This document shows positions 15,692 to 23,702 of a DNA stretch of 44,104 nucleotides, piece after piece. The notes under the pieces are model-generated. The model did no database searches. It worked only from the letters and a program-made list of their open reading frames with translations, and was not told where the DNA came from. Numbering within the stretch: position 1 is the first letter of the stretch; every line of letters begins with the position of its first letter. The translations under genes and the position numbers were made by a program. The stretch comes from Verrucomicrobiota bacterium (GTDB taxonomy: Bacteria > Chlamydiota > Chlamydiia > Chlamydiales > Rhabdochlamydiaceae): contig JAFEGJ010000003.1 of NCBI GenBank assembly GCA_018240015.1, forward strand, positions 1 to 44,104, given 5' to 3'.

Positions 15692-17544
15692 AGGGCAGCC
15701 TCTTGCGCCAGAAGAGCGGCTTGCACCGTTTGTAAACTGCGCTCTCCTTTGGCATTTTTCAGCGGAGAATAAACTTCATGACGTGGAAAAACCACAACAC
15801 CTACTTTTTCGGCATAATCTAGCATATCGAAGATAAAAGTTTCGAATTTCCAAATCCACTGATCTTTGTATTTTTTGCGCGCGAGATGCCAAGGCAGTGT
15901 TTTTTGCGCAGTGTCTTTTGCAAAAGACATCGTCAAACAGAAGAGATTGATGTTAGCGAGATTGAGCTCCTTGGTGTCACCCGACAGTTCGGTGTATTCC
16001 CACACACCGACTTTGCCATTTTTCAGGCAAAGAGCGCCGACATTTTCTTGGAGATTATCGCGGATGACGGCTTTGATAGTGACTTCGTTTTCTTGTTCTA
16101 AATGAGCGCTGAAGAAGTTTTGATCAAACGGATCGGCTAGCGCATTGTCGATAGGCATGATGTGAATATGCTCGATGCCTTGGTTTTTCCATTTTTCCCC
16201 TATGCCTGTTTCGAAAAACCGTTTCAACGAGTGGCCGTTGCCATCGGGACCCTGAGCGATTTTGCCGCCTTCTTCCACAATCCAATTTCCTTTGTCATCC
16301 AGAAAAGGAAGCATCTCTTGAGGAAACAGATCGATCGTTTCTAGGGGGAGACCGAAGTAGGCGTGCTTTTCGAGAAAGTTCAAAATGGCTTCGTGGTTGA
16401 GAGGAGAAGTCATAATAGCGATCGGAAGAGGGTGCCCTGCGCTAACAGATGCAGCTTTCGTTCTTTCACAAAAAAGCTGCAGAAGGGATTTCGGAGTGAT
16501 AGGGACAAGAGCTTTGGGAAGAGAGCTTCCTAAACGCGTTCCCTGCCCTCCGGCAAAGATGATCGTTCCCCATTTTTTCAGATCGCAGCTCTGACCTTTT
16601 TGGGCCGAGGTGTAGTTTATGAGAGGCTCAACCAAGGGCTGCTGCTTTTCTTTTACTAAACAAGCGCGCTGGTCTTCGATGGAAGGCAGGAGTAATGCTT
16701 CCCGAACATTTTCGGGGGAAATAAGAGCCGCATTTTTGTGGTTGGGGCTAATGAGGGGAATATGGTGGAGTAAAGGGTTGGGTGACGGGACGTTTTGTTT
16801 GAGAACACCGTGGTTCGGATCGGCCCATAGCGACAAAACCCTTAGGGGAAAAGCGGTGTCTAAATAGTAGGTCATCGAGAGAGGCCCTGAGTCAGGAGCG
16901 ATGAGGGCATAGCACCGGTTTTTGATCACCGAGAGCATTTCAAAAAGCGTCATTTCTCCCCGCAGATCGATCACGTTGGGGTAAGCGTAGAGAGGATCTT
17001 TTTTACGGCCGAGCAAAACAAACGGCTTATTCACCGAGGAGAAAAGTTGGTGCCAGTGCTCAGAGGGCCAATCTCTCTCGGCATAATATCCTGTTTCACA
17101 TTGGACGTGCGCTGCGATGCAGCCCGCGGGCAGGTCAAATCGCTTGCAAAGAGCGTCCCAGGCAGCATTCCAGTGCAGCTTAGGCGTTAAGTTGCCCCGT
17201 TGCCATTGGACCCAGTGGGAAGGGTCGGCATTATCGAGAACAAGATCATATCCTTCTGCCGAAACTACATAAGGTTTTTTGCGTTGCATGGAAGGGTCGA
17301 TCTTGATGTTTACGCCGCCTAGCAATGTAAATCCCTCTTCGAGATCGGGCCTTGTCACAAAGGTAATATCGGCATCAGGGATGAAGGTTCTAATCCTATG
17401 CACAATCGCGAAGAGTCCCAGCGCAATGTCGCCCAGGCCTCGATTCCAGGGAATCAGAATCTTCTTATGGCCTCTTTTTTGGGCTTTTTTGAGGATGCGA
17501 TCGAGAGGATTGGGTCCCCATTTTTTCCAGAGTTTCTTAATCAT
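15688..17544 (-). CDS. Fusion: GT9-like glycosyltransferase + UDP-sugar pyrophosphorylase
   Basis: A 618-residue protein with two halves. Residues about 25-320 resemble glycosyltransferase family 9 (heptosyltransferase-like): ILIPWNRGLGDIALGLFAIVHRI, HVQCETGYYAERDWPSEHWHQL, and IAPDSGPLSMTYYLDTAFPLRVL. Residues about 325-618 form a UDPGP-type nucleotidyltransferase: IIFAGGQGTRLGSSLPKALVP, GPDGNGHSLKRFFETG, IMPIDNALADPFD and ENVGALCLKNGKVGVWEYTELS, typical of UDP-GlcNAc pyrophosphorylases. It would make a UDP-sugar and perhaps transfer a sugar for LPS. ATG 17544 is chosen because it overlaps the waaF-like stop as ATGA. The frame is open across the junction, so the fusion is real in this sequence. 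Confidence 0.82.
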   Translation of the reverse strand: MIKKLWKKWGPNPLDRILKKAQKRGHKKILIPWNRGLGDIALGLFAIVHRIRTFIPDADITFVTRPDLEEGFTLLGGVNIKIDPSMQRKKPYVVSAEGYDLVLDNADPSHWVQWQRGNLTPKLHWNAAWDALCKRFDLPAGCIAAHVQCETGYYAERDWPSEHWHQLFSSVNKPFVLLGRKKDPLYAYPNVIDLRGEMTLFEMLSVIKNRCYALIAPDSGPLSMTYYLDTAFPLRVLSLWADPNHGVLKQNVPSPNPLLHHIPLISPNHKNAALISPENVREALLLPSIEDQRACLVKEKQQPLVEPLINYTSAQKGQSCDLKKWGTIIFAGGQGTRLGSSLPKALVPITPKSLLQLFCERTKAASVSAGHPLPIAIMTSPLNHEAILNFLEKHAYFGLPLETIDLFPQEMLPFLDDKGNWIVEEGGKIAQGPDGNGHSLKRFFETGIGEKWKNQGIEHIHIMPIDNALADPFDQNFFSAHLEQENEVTIKAVIRDNLQENVGALCLKNGKVGVWEYTELSGDTKELNLANINLFCLTMSFAKDTAQKTLPWHLARKKYKDQWIWKFETFIFDMLDYAEKVGVVVFPRHEVYSPLKNAKGERSLQTVQAALLAQEAAL

Positions 17545-18581
17545 GATAGATTCTTCTCGATGGCAGCGATGACTTCGCTCACTTCGATCCGCTTCATGCA
17601 TTTAAAATCGATGGGACACGTGCGCAGGTAGCAGGGAGAGCAGGAAACATGTTTGTGGATCACAATTCCCGTTTTATAGGGGCCCGTGGTCACTTCATTT
17701 GTCGAACCAAAAAGAGCCACGAGCGGTGTGCCCAGCGCTGCAGCGATGTGCATGGGGCCGCTATCATTTGTTAAAAGAACGTCGCAGAGCTTGATCAGAG
17801 CAGCTAGCTCGCGCAGTGAAGTGAGCCCGGCTAAATTGATCACTCTGGGCGGCATTCCCTGGCAAATTTCTTTCACAAGAGACGTGCAAGCTTGGTCACC
17901 AAAATAGACAACGAAAAGATCTTTGTCTTTTTCGATAAGACGCTGCGTGACTTCTCGAAAACGCTCAGGAAGCCAGCACTTGGCGGAGCCATAGGTAGCT
18001 CCCGGGTTGATCCCTACAAGCTTTTTGCCCGGCTCTACACCCAATTGTCGTAAAAGTGCCTGCGCTTCTTCAATTTCTTTGTCTGATAAATAGAGCTTTG
18101 GAAGCGTACTAGAAACAGAAATCCCCAAAGGCTCTAAGAGCATTTTATAGGTCACAACGAGGTGCTGCTCTTCGATGTTTTTCGGCAAAGGTAGTCTGTC
18201 CGTCACAAAACAAAGACGTCCATTTCCCTTGTATCCCAAGCGCCTTTTCACCCTTCCCTGCCAAAACAGCCACGCAGAAGAAAAAGAGTGTGTGAGCAAA
18301 ATTCCCAGATCGTGATGCCCCCGGCGCAGTTTTTCAATGATATCGCGTCTTTCATTGCGTCTTGTAAAGGTCCCCACTTTGCTAAAGCAAAATAATTCAT
18401 CGATATGGGGATCTTCTTTGAGGAGCTCGCAGATTGGGCTGCGGCACATCGCTGTGATATGGCTGCCCGGATAGGCCTTTCTCAAATCGGCCAGAATGGG
18501 GGTTGCCATGACCAAATCGCCGATCCAGTTCGGCATACGCACAATAATCTTTTGAGGTTTAAGCTCTTTTAAGGAACGCAT
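17541..18581 (-). CDS. Lipopolysaccharide heptosyltransferase (WaaF-like, GT9)
   Basis: A 346-residue GT9 enzyme: IIVRMPNWIGDLVMATPILADLRKAYP at the N-terminus, GINPGATYGSAKCWLPERFREV (donor-site region) and LLTNDSGPMHIAAALGTPLVALFGSTN near residue 280. The C-terminal CSPCYLRTCPIDFKCMKRI cysteines are typical of the WaaF branch. It adds heptose to the LPS inner core at the cytoplasmic face. ATG 18581 is preferred to GTG 18617. A phosphoheptose isomerase gene at 31627 supports an ADP-heptose pathway in this organism. Confidence 0.87.
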   Translation of the reverse strand: MRSLKELKPQKIIVRMPNWIGDLVMATPILADLRKAYPGSHITAMCRSPICELLKEDPHIDELFCFSKVGTFTRRNERRDIIEKLRRGHHDLGILLTHSFSSAWLFWQGRVKRRLGYKGNGRLCFVTDRLPLPKNIEEQHLVVTYKMLLEPLGISVSSTLPKLYLSDKEIEEAQALLRQLGVEPGKKLVGINPGATYGSAKCWLPERFREVTQRLIEKDKDLFVVYFGDQACTSLVKEICQGMPPRVINLAGLTSLRELAALIKLCDVLLTNDSGPMHIAAALGTPLVALFGSTNEVTTGPYKTGIVIHKHVSCSPCYLRTCPIDFKCMKRIEVSEVIAAIEKNLS

Positions 18582-18624
18582 GACCCTCAGGATAACATAA
18601 CCAGAAAATTTACACACGGCGATA

Positions 18625-18654
18625 TTGCATAAAAAGGCCTCAAGGCACTATCCT
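18625..18654 (+). promoter_or_regulatory. Probable promoter of tRNA-Phe
   Basis: TTGCAT (18625-18630) and TATCCT (18649-18654) are spaced by 18 bp. The -10 ends 11 bases before the tRNA 5' end, giving a start within a few bases of the mature tRNA. Confidence 0.55.
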
Positions 18655-18665
18655 CTAGACTCTTT

Positions 18666-18721
<56 letters not shown>

Positions 18722-18738
<17 letters not shown>

Positions 18739-18892
18739 AATTTCTTTTTCAAAAATTTGCCAGAAAGAAAGCCACCTGTGTGGCTTTCGTCTGTGAATCG
18801 AAGTGAAGCCGCCTGCTGGCGGCGAACCGGCTTTCGGGACGAGAGGCGCGAAGTGCCGATCGCCAGAAAGGATTCCAGTTCTGGCCAAATTT
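18722..18892 (+). repeat. tRNA-Phe 3'-end duplication with hairpin string
   Basis: The 22-nt stretch at 18722-18743 (T-loop end to AAATTT just past the tRNA) is repeated exactly at 18871-18892. Similarity continues beyond both copies in structure: each is followed by a CAAATTT...AAATTTG hairpin and then a second hairpin, GAAAGCCAC/GTGGCTTTC (18767-18788) after copy one and AGACAC/GTGTCT (18918-18933) after copy two. Between the copies lie further small hairpins, GCCGCC-TGCT-GGCGGC (18808-18823) and GGCGC-GAA-GTGCC (18845-18857). This fills the gap before the fic gene together with its promoter region. Confidence 0.8.
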
Positions 18893-18979
18893 TCTAAGAA
18901 AATTTGTCAGAAAAAGAAGACACCAACGTGTCTCTCGCAACCAGTTGAAATCCAGATAATTAAGAGAAACAACCATTTA

Positions 18980-19041
18980 TTGCGCAACTTTTTTTGTGTT
19001 TATTGCGCAAGTATATGTTGCGCAATAAAGTTATTGCGCAA
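18980..19041 (+). promoter_or_regulatory. Four TTGCGCAA palindromes upstream of the fic gene
   Basis: The palindrome TTGCGCAA occurs at 18980-18987, 19003-19010, 19018-19025 and 19034-19041, mostly as ATTGCGCAA. Spacing is 23, 15 and 16 bp. The last copy ends 15 bases before the fic ATG. The cluster must cover the promoter, so it is a probable operator. The Fic protein itself has an N-terminal segment that looks like a winged helix, so autoregulation is plausible. Confidence 0.65.
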
Positions 19042-19056
19042 TATGCTAGGGTGCAT

Positions 19057-20403
19057 ATGGCAAAGCGGATTTCACAAGTTGACCTTATTTTAGAAATCAT
19101 TAGTAGATTTCCAGACGGTGCATCTATTGAGCAAATCCTCGTAGGATTGAACCCTCCTCCCCCTCGCCGAACTTTGCAATATAGATTAGCTTCTCTAGTA
19201 AAAAGTGGGTGTCTTGTTGCTGAAGGACGAACAAAAGGCCGCAGATTTCACCTCCCTGCCCAAGTAAAAATAAGGGAGGCCGAGCAGTTGCCTTTATCAA
19301 CCATAGCTCAGTCCATTAATCTATTCGTAAGTCGTCCCATTCAGGATCGAATTCCTGCGAGTTATTCGCGAGAATTTCTTGACCAATATCGTCCTAATAA
19401 AACTCAATATCTGTCTGAATCATTGAAACGAAAATTATTTGATCTGGGTAAAACAGATGGAAATCGTCCCGCTGGAACATATGCTCGTCAAATTTTCAGT
19501 CGGTTGCTGATTGATTTATCATGGAATTCAAGCCGATTAGAAGGAAATACCTATTCTCTTTTGGAAACTGAACGACTGCTAGAATTAGGTGAAGCGGCTG
19601 AAGGCAAAGATAGACGAGAAACGCAAATGATCTTAAATCACAAAGCGGCGATTGAATTTTTGTTAGAATCCGGTATCGAGGCAGGGATTAACCGATATAC
19701 GATTTTAAATATACATGCTCTACTGGCAGATGATCTTCTCCCAGATCAGTCTTGCGGTGCTCTTCGCCAGATTGCCGTAGGTATTGGTGGGTCAGTATAT
19801 ATGCCCCTATCGGTGCCTCAATTGATCAGTGAATGCTTTCAGCAAATCATCGATACAGCCAATGCGATTAAAGATCCGTTTGAACAGGCATTTTTTCTCA
19901 TGGTGCACCTTCCTTATCTTCAGCCATTCGAAGATGTCAATAAAAGGGTATCTCGTTTGGCGGCCAATTTGCCACTAATGCGAGACAATCTGTGTCCCTT
20001 GTCCTTTGTTGACGTTCCTGAACAAATATACATCAATGGCTTGTTGGGGGTATATGAACTCAATCAGGTTGAGCTTTTGGCAGAAGTATTTGCTTGGGCT
20101 TATGAACGATCCTGTCTTCGATATTCAGCTGCTAGAAAGACTCTTGGAGAGCCAGATCCCTTTCGTGTCCGCTATAGAACTTTAAGGAAAGAAACAGTTG
20201 CATTAGTTGTTCGTGGGCAGATGAACAAAAAATCGGCCACTGCTTTTATTCGAAAACAGGCGAAAGATATGGTGCCGACCATCGATCGTATGAAGTTTGT
20301 CGAAATTGTCGAAACTGAATTGATGAGTTTACACGAAGGAAATATTTCACGTTATGGATTACGGCCATCAGAAGTTGAGAAATGGAAGCAAAGATGGCTC
20401 TAA
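19057..20403 (+). CDS. Fic-domain protein with N-terminal winged-helix-like region
   Basis: A 448-residue protein. Residues about 5-70 (LILEIISRFPDGASIEQILVGL...RRTLQYRLASLVKSGCLVAEG) look like a winged-helix DNA-binding segment. The inhibitory-helix pattern S-x-x-x-E-G is present in SSRLEGN (about 158-164), as in class II Fic proteins. The Fic core reads LQPFEDVNKRVSRL (about 288-301), where the usual catalytic histidine is glutamine while the anion-binding and N-K-R part is kept; other members with this form are known to me. Typical Fic enzymes AMPylate target proteins; activity here is uncertain. ATG 19057 has AGGG upstream. Candidate for horizontal transfer. Confidence 0.85.
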   Translation: MAKRISQVDLILEIISRFPDGASIEQILVGLNPPPPRRTLQYRLASLVKSGCLVAEGRTKGRRFHLPAQVKIREAEQLPLSTIAQSINLFVSRPIQDRIPASYSREFLDQYRPNKTQYLSESLKRKLFDLGKTDGNRPAGTYARQIFSRLLIDLSWNSSRLEGNTYSLLETERLLELGEAAEGKDRRETQMILNHKAAIEFLLESGIEAGINRYTILNIHALLADDLLPDQSCGALRQIAVGIGGSVYMPLSVPQLISECFQQIIDTANAIKDPFEQAFFLMVHLPYLQPFEDVNKRVSRLAANLPLMRDNLCPLSFVDVPEQIYINGLLGVYELNQVELLAEVFAWAYERSCLRYSAARKTLGEPDPFRVRYRTLRKETVALVVRGQMNKKSATAFIRKQAKDMVPTIDRMKFVEIVETELMSLHEGNISRYGLRPSEVEKWKQRWL

Positions 20404-20473
20404 TCTCGAGAGGGCTTAATGGTTTAATTTGATTTATTTTAATAAAAGTGTAGCTGTTTTTCGTGTAAATCTC

Positions 20474-20479
20474 TATAAT
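20474..20479 (+). promoter_or_regulatory. Probable -10 box of the GT25 gene
   Basis: A perfect TATAAT lies 22 bases before the ATG at 20502, with AGGTG as ribosome binding site in between. The matching -35 (TAGCTG at 17 bp) is weak. Confidence 0.45.
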
Positions 20480-20501
20480 TTTTCAAATTATAGGTGTTTA
20501 A

Positions 20502-21392
20502 ATGAAAATTAGATATTGGTTTGCCATTATTGCTGCTTTAGTCTCTGCATATTTATTTTTTATGAATTCAGATGGGCTTGGAAATTCTCAAAAACCTGAA
20601 TTATCGACACTTATCAAACCCCTTGAAGTCACACCTTATCAGACGGGTATTGCCGGCATCGACTGCATTTATTGTATTAATTTGGATGTACGAAAAGAAA
20701 AGTGGGTGTCGATGGAGCAAAGGCTCTCTCTTCAGGGGATGAAGGCAAACCGCGTTTCAGCCATTAACGGCTGGAAAGATATTCCTCATGAACAAGTTCG
20801 AAAAATCAAAAAACCTCTTAAGGCAAAACTAAATCGAGGCCGCATAGGGTGTTTGCTTAGCCATCTCTCTGTCATGCATGACGCGAAAAATCGAAATTTG
20901 GATCGTATCTTGGTCTTAGAAGACGATGTCAATTTTATTTCTGATATGAAAAATATCAGCTCTTATCTGGACAAACTTTCTACGCTCGATCCTCAGTGGG
21001 ATATTCTTTTTCTAGATGATTGGAATTTAGTGAAAATTATAGGAGATCGTCCACCAGCAGATCGGCCGGGTTCAAAAATGTCCCAGATTATTAAGAAGCC
21101 TAAAGAAATTGTTGAAGGGACGGATTTTGTTCGTACGTATTACCGGCATGGAGCGTATGCAATGATTATCTCAAAAAAAGGGATCAAAAAAATTTGTGAT
21201 TATTTTGATCAGACTCATGTGTTCTGTGCATACGATCTCGAATTCAATCACATCGAGAATATAAGAATGTATGAAACCAATAAAGATTTTGTATCTGTCA
21301 ATCTGGACATTTCTGACACCAGCAAGAAGCCCAAACTCTTGCCATCAAAACAAAAGTTACCAGCGGGGGCGGGAAAAGTTAAACCCGTCTAA
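20502..21392 (+). CDS. Glycosyltransferase family 25 protein
   Basis: A 296-residue protein. An N-terminal hydrophobic segment (YWFAIIAALVSAYLFFM) may anchor it. The GT25 domain follows: CIYCINLDVRKEKWVSMEQRL, RGRIGCLLSHLSVMHDAKN and ILVLEDDVNFI (the conserved EDD), then DILFLDDWN. Relatives are LPS beta-galactosyltransferases and procollagen galactosyltransferases. It probably modifies LPS or a host-facing glycan. It is AT-rich and monocistronic, with 36 bp tail-to-tail overlap with the next small gene. Confidence 0.85.
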   Translation: MKIRYWFAIIAALVSAYLFFMNSDGLGNSQKPELSTLIKPLEVTPYQTGIAGIDCIYCINLDVRKEKWVSMEQRLSLQGMKANRVSAINGWKDIPHEQVRKIKKPLKAKLNRGRIGCLLSHLSVMHDAKNRNLDRILVLEDDVNFISDMKNISSYLDKLSTLDPQWDILFLDDWNLVKIIGDRPPADRPGSKMSQIIKKPKEIVEGTDFVRTYYRHGAYAMIISKKGIKKICDYFDQTHVFCAYDLEFNHIENIRMYETNKDFVSVNLDISDTSKKPKLLPSKQKLPAGAGKVKPV

Positions 21393-21641
21393 AAGATGGG
21401 GATTTGCGTTCAGCATGCTCTGTATTTCCTGATTGAGAGCATCTATAATTTCCCAATTGGTTTTGGCATTCCGCGGATTAATCTGCGTATCTTTTGCAAG
21501 GAGCAGGGTTTCCTTGAGTTTCTCTAAAATAGCAGCGGCAGCGGGATTCGCTTTGATTTCCGCATCGATGTCACGGATATCCTGATCTAGCTCGTCGGGT
21601 GTAAATAGCCTAAAAGCAGATTCGACAGGTCTTATTTCCAT
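21357..21641 (-). CDS. Small hypothetical protein
   Basis: A 94-residue mostly helical, acidic protein (DELDQDIRDIDAEIKANPAAAAILEKL) with no recognisable family. A good RBS (GGGAG) precedes ATG in the leader GGGAGAACTAATATG, close to the leader of the LRR gene at 13107 (AGGAGAACTAAATG). The last 36 bp overlap the end of the convergent GT25 gene. No signal peptide. Function unknown. Confidence 0.6.
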   Translation of the reverse strand: MEIRPVESAFRLFTPDELDQDIRDIDAEIKANPAAAAILEKLKETLLLAKDTQINPRNAKTNWEIIDALNQEIQSMLNANPHLLDGFNFSRPRW

Positions 21642-21712
21642 ATTAGTTCTCCCTACTATTGATTATATAGGAAAACAACAATCTTTTAAAGAAATCTTTA
21701 TATGATTATTTT

Positions 21713-22723
21713 CTAACTTATTGAAAGTGAGCTAGATGAATTCTTTAGCTCCTGCAGCCTTGCTACAAGAGGCTGAAGCCCAATGTTTTGCAAGGCGGAA
21801 ATTTCTAATATCTCAAACTTCTTATACTTTTTCTTAAAACGCTGGGCATTTTCCTTGGAGCCTTCGACATCGATTTTATTCAAGACGACGAGGCAGGGTT
21901 TCTCAAGGAGTAAAGGGTCATACGAGGCCAGCTCATTTTGAAGGACAGCAAAGTCATCTAAGGGGTCGCGGCCTTCAAACCCAGAAACATCGATCACAAA
22001 GACGAGCGCTGATGTCCGTTCGATATGGCGAAGAAAGGCAAGACCGAGTCCTTTGTCGGCATGAGCGCCTTCGATGATGCCAGGAATGTCGGCGATAAGG
22101 ACGCGGGATTGATCGAGGTATTGAATGTAGCTTAGGTTAGGAAAAAGCGTTGTGAACGGATAAGCGCCGATTTTGACAGGTAGATGGGTAACTTGACGCA
22201 TGATGGAGGATTTTCCGGCATTGGGCATACCGATGAGGCCGATGTCAGCGATGAGTTTGAGCTCAAGCTCGATTTCACGTTCTTCCCCAGGTGTTCCTTC
22301 CGTACAAATGTTGGGAGCTTGGTTGGTGGGAGATTTAAAGCGGTCATTGCCTTTGCCACCCTTGCCGCCGCGGCACATCAGTTCTTTGCGATGAGCCTCG
22401 GTGATATCGAACAGAATTTCGCCGGTGAGAGCATCTTTGATGAGAGTTCCACAAGGGATAGTGAGGATGAGATCGTCACCGTTTTTCCCGGTGCGGCAAT
22501 TGGGGCCACCGGCTGCCCCGTTTTGTGCGCGAATGATGCGGCGATTGCGAAGACCTTCGAGGGAAACTCTTTCAGGATCGGTTTCAAAATAGATGGATCC
22601 GCCTTTGCCTCCATCGCCTCCTGCGGGGCCACCTTTGGGAATATACTTTTCTCTCCGCCAGGCAACGATCCCATTACCGCCTCGTCCTGCCGTAAGGGTT
22701 AAACGAACGCGGTCGACAAACAT
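21713..22723 (-). CDS. obg: GTPase Obg/CgtA
   Basis: A 336-residue GTPase involved in 50S subunit assembly and stress control. The N-terminal glycine-rich Obg fold is clear (TAGRGGNGIVAWRREKYIPKGGPAGGDGGKGG). The G domain has GMPNAGKSS (G1), TTLFPN (G2 region), ADIPGIIEGAH (G3) and LNKID (G4). It lacks the optional C-terminal OCT domain, as in many small genomes. It ends the rplU-rpmA-obg operon, starting 3 bp after rpmA. Confidence 0.96.
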   Translation of the reverse strand: MFVDRVRLTLTAGRGGNGIVAWRREKYIPKGGPAGGDGGKGGSIYFETDPERVSLEGLRNRRIIRAQNGAAGGPNCRTGKNGDDLILTIPCGTLIKDALTGEILFDITEAHRKELMCRGGKGGKGNDRFKSPTNQAPNICTEGTPGEEREIELELKLIADIGLIGMPNAGKSSIMRQVTHLPVKIGAYPFTTLFPNLSYIQYLDQSRVLIADIPGIIEGAHADKGLGLAFLRHIERTSALVFVIDVSGFEGRDPLDDFAVLQNELASYDPLLLEKPCLVVLNKIDVEGSKENAQRFKKKYKKFEILEISALQNIGLQPLVARLQELKNSSSSLSIS

Positions 22724-22726
22724 AAA

Positions 22727-22981
22727 TTAGACGCTTTGGGGGAGCACAGAAACGTAAGTGCGGGCCCCTTTTCGGAAAGAGACCAGCCCATCGATCATCG
22801 CGTAGATGGTGTCATCACGGCCGAGAGCGACGTTTTTAGCGGGGTGCCATTTTGTTCCGCGCTGACGCACGAGAATGCTTCCAGCGGTTACAAATGTTCC
22901 ATGCGTCGCTTTGACGCCGAGTCTCTTAGAGTGTGAATCGCGCCCGTTACGTGAGGCGCCCTGACCTTTCTTATGTGCCAT
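22727..22981 (-). CDS. rpmA: 50S ribosomal protein L27
   Basis: An 84-residue bL27: [61 protein letters not shown] in pattern. The protein lies near the peptidyl-transferase centre. Second gene of the rplU operon, 4 bp after rplU. Confidence 0.97.
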   Translation of the reverse strand: MAHKKGQGASRNGRDSHSKRLGVKATHGTFVTAGSILVRQRGTKWHPAKNVALGRDDTIYAMIDGLVSFRKGARTYVSVLPQSV

Positions 22982-22985
22982 ATGA

Positions 22986-23297
22986 TTATCCTACGATCTC
23001 CGTAATTTTTACACGATTATAACGCTGACGATGGCCGACTTTACGACGGATCCCTTTGCGTTGTTTGAATTTAAAAGCCACAACCTTAGGGCCTTTGACT
23101 TCATTTATCAGTTCGCCTTTGACTTTTGCGTTTGCGACGCTGGGGGCTCCAACTTTAACCGTTTCTCCACTGCTTAAAAGGAGGACATTTTTAAACTCGA
23201 CAGCGCCGCCTTTTTTTGCCTCAAATAGCTCAACATCAATGACATCGCCTTCTGCAACACGGTACTGTTTGCCGCCAGCTTCAATAATTGCGTACAT
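22986..23297 (-). CDS. rplU: 50S ribosomal protein L21
   Basis: A 103-residue bL21 with the standard start [18 protein letters not shown] and the C-terminal [22 protein letters not shown]-type block (here [16 protein letters not shown]). RBS GAAGGAA precedes ATG. First gene of the rplU-rpmA-obg operon with a good promoter at 23322-23350. Confidence 0.97.
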   Translation of the reverse strand: MYAIIEAGGKQYRVAEGDVIDVELFEAKKGGAVEFKNVLLLSSGETVKVGAPSVANAKVKGELINEVKGPKVVAFKFKQRKGIRRKVGHRQRYNRVKITEIVG

Positions 23298-23321
23298 AAA
23301 ATTCCTTCAGTTTAAATGAGT

Positions 23322-23350
23322 ATCATAGAAGAAAGTCTGTTTCTCTTCAA
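23322..23350 (-). promoter_or_regulatory. Promoter of the rplU-rpmA-obg operon
   Basis: On the minus strand TTGAAG (23350-23345) and TATGAT (23327-23322) are separated by exactly 17 bp, placing transcription start near 23315, 18 bases before the rplU ATG. Confidence 0.6.
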
Positions 23351-23406
23351 CTATTGCAAAAAATAAAATTATTTTTTAACATCATGCTAGGGGGAGGGAA
23401 TTTCCT

Positions 23407-23556
23407 ATGAAGCCGTTTGGGAAGAGGAAAGCGTCGAAGGTGACGTTTAAAACACATCGCAAACATCGGCTTCCCAAAGAGGAAGAAAAGAAGCTTCCTC
23501 AAGGAAATGTTACCGGAATGAAACCTGAAGATCTTCTCATTAATAACAAGGAGTGA
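23407..23556 (+). CDS. Very small basic protein (49 aa)
   Basis: ATG 23407 to TGA 23554-23556 encodes 49 residues, MKPFGKRKASKVTFKTHRKH..., very rich in Lys/Arg/His with an acidic-hydrophobic end (PEDLLINNKE). An upstream AGGGGGAGGG stretch can act as ribosome binding site. The next gene starts 2 bp after its stop. The pairing, composition and spacing make it likely to be real; the product may bind nucleic acid or ribosome. Function unknown. Confidence 0.6.
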   Translation: MKPFGKRKASKVTFKTHRKHRLPKEEEKKLPQGNVTGMKPEDLLINNKE

Positions 23557-23558
23557 AT

Positions 23559-23702
23559 ATGAAAAGACGACAAAAAGAACAAGAAATGTCTATGAAAGCA
23601 ATGCCAAAAGCTAAAAAGCAACCACGCCAAGAAAAAAATCAACCCCAGCAACCAAAGAAAAGCGGCTGGCGTACATTTATCGACCGCTACTGCTCACTTT
23701 AA
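23559..23702 (+). CDS. Very small basic protein (47 aa)
   Basis: ATG 23559 to TAA 23700-23702 encodes 47 residues rich in Lys, Gln and Pro (KKQPRQEKNQPQQPKK), ending SGWRTFIDRYCSL. The start is 2 bp after the previous stop and AAGGAG lies before it, inside the end of that gene. The end overlaps the convergent metal permease gene by 26 bp. Function unknown; probably translated with its neighbour. Confidence 0.58.
   Translation: MKRRQKEQEMSMKAMPKAKKQPRQEKNQPQQPKKSGWRTFIDRYCSL

Noticed and set aside
18767-18788. Hairpin after tRNA-Phe as a classical intrinsic terminator
   Set aside because: The 9-bp stem is strong, but only CTTTC lies at its end with no U-run after it; kept only as part of the tail structure.
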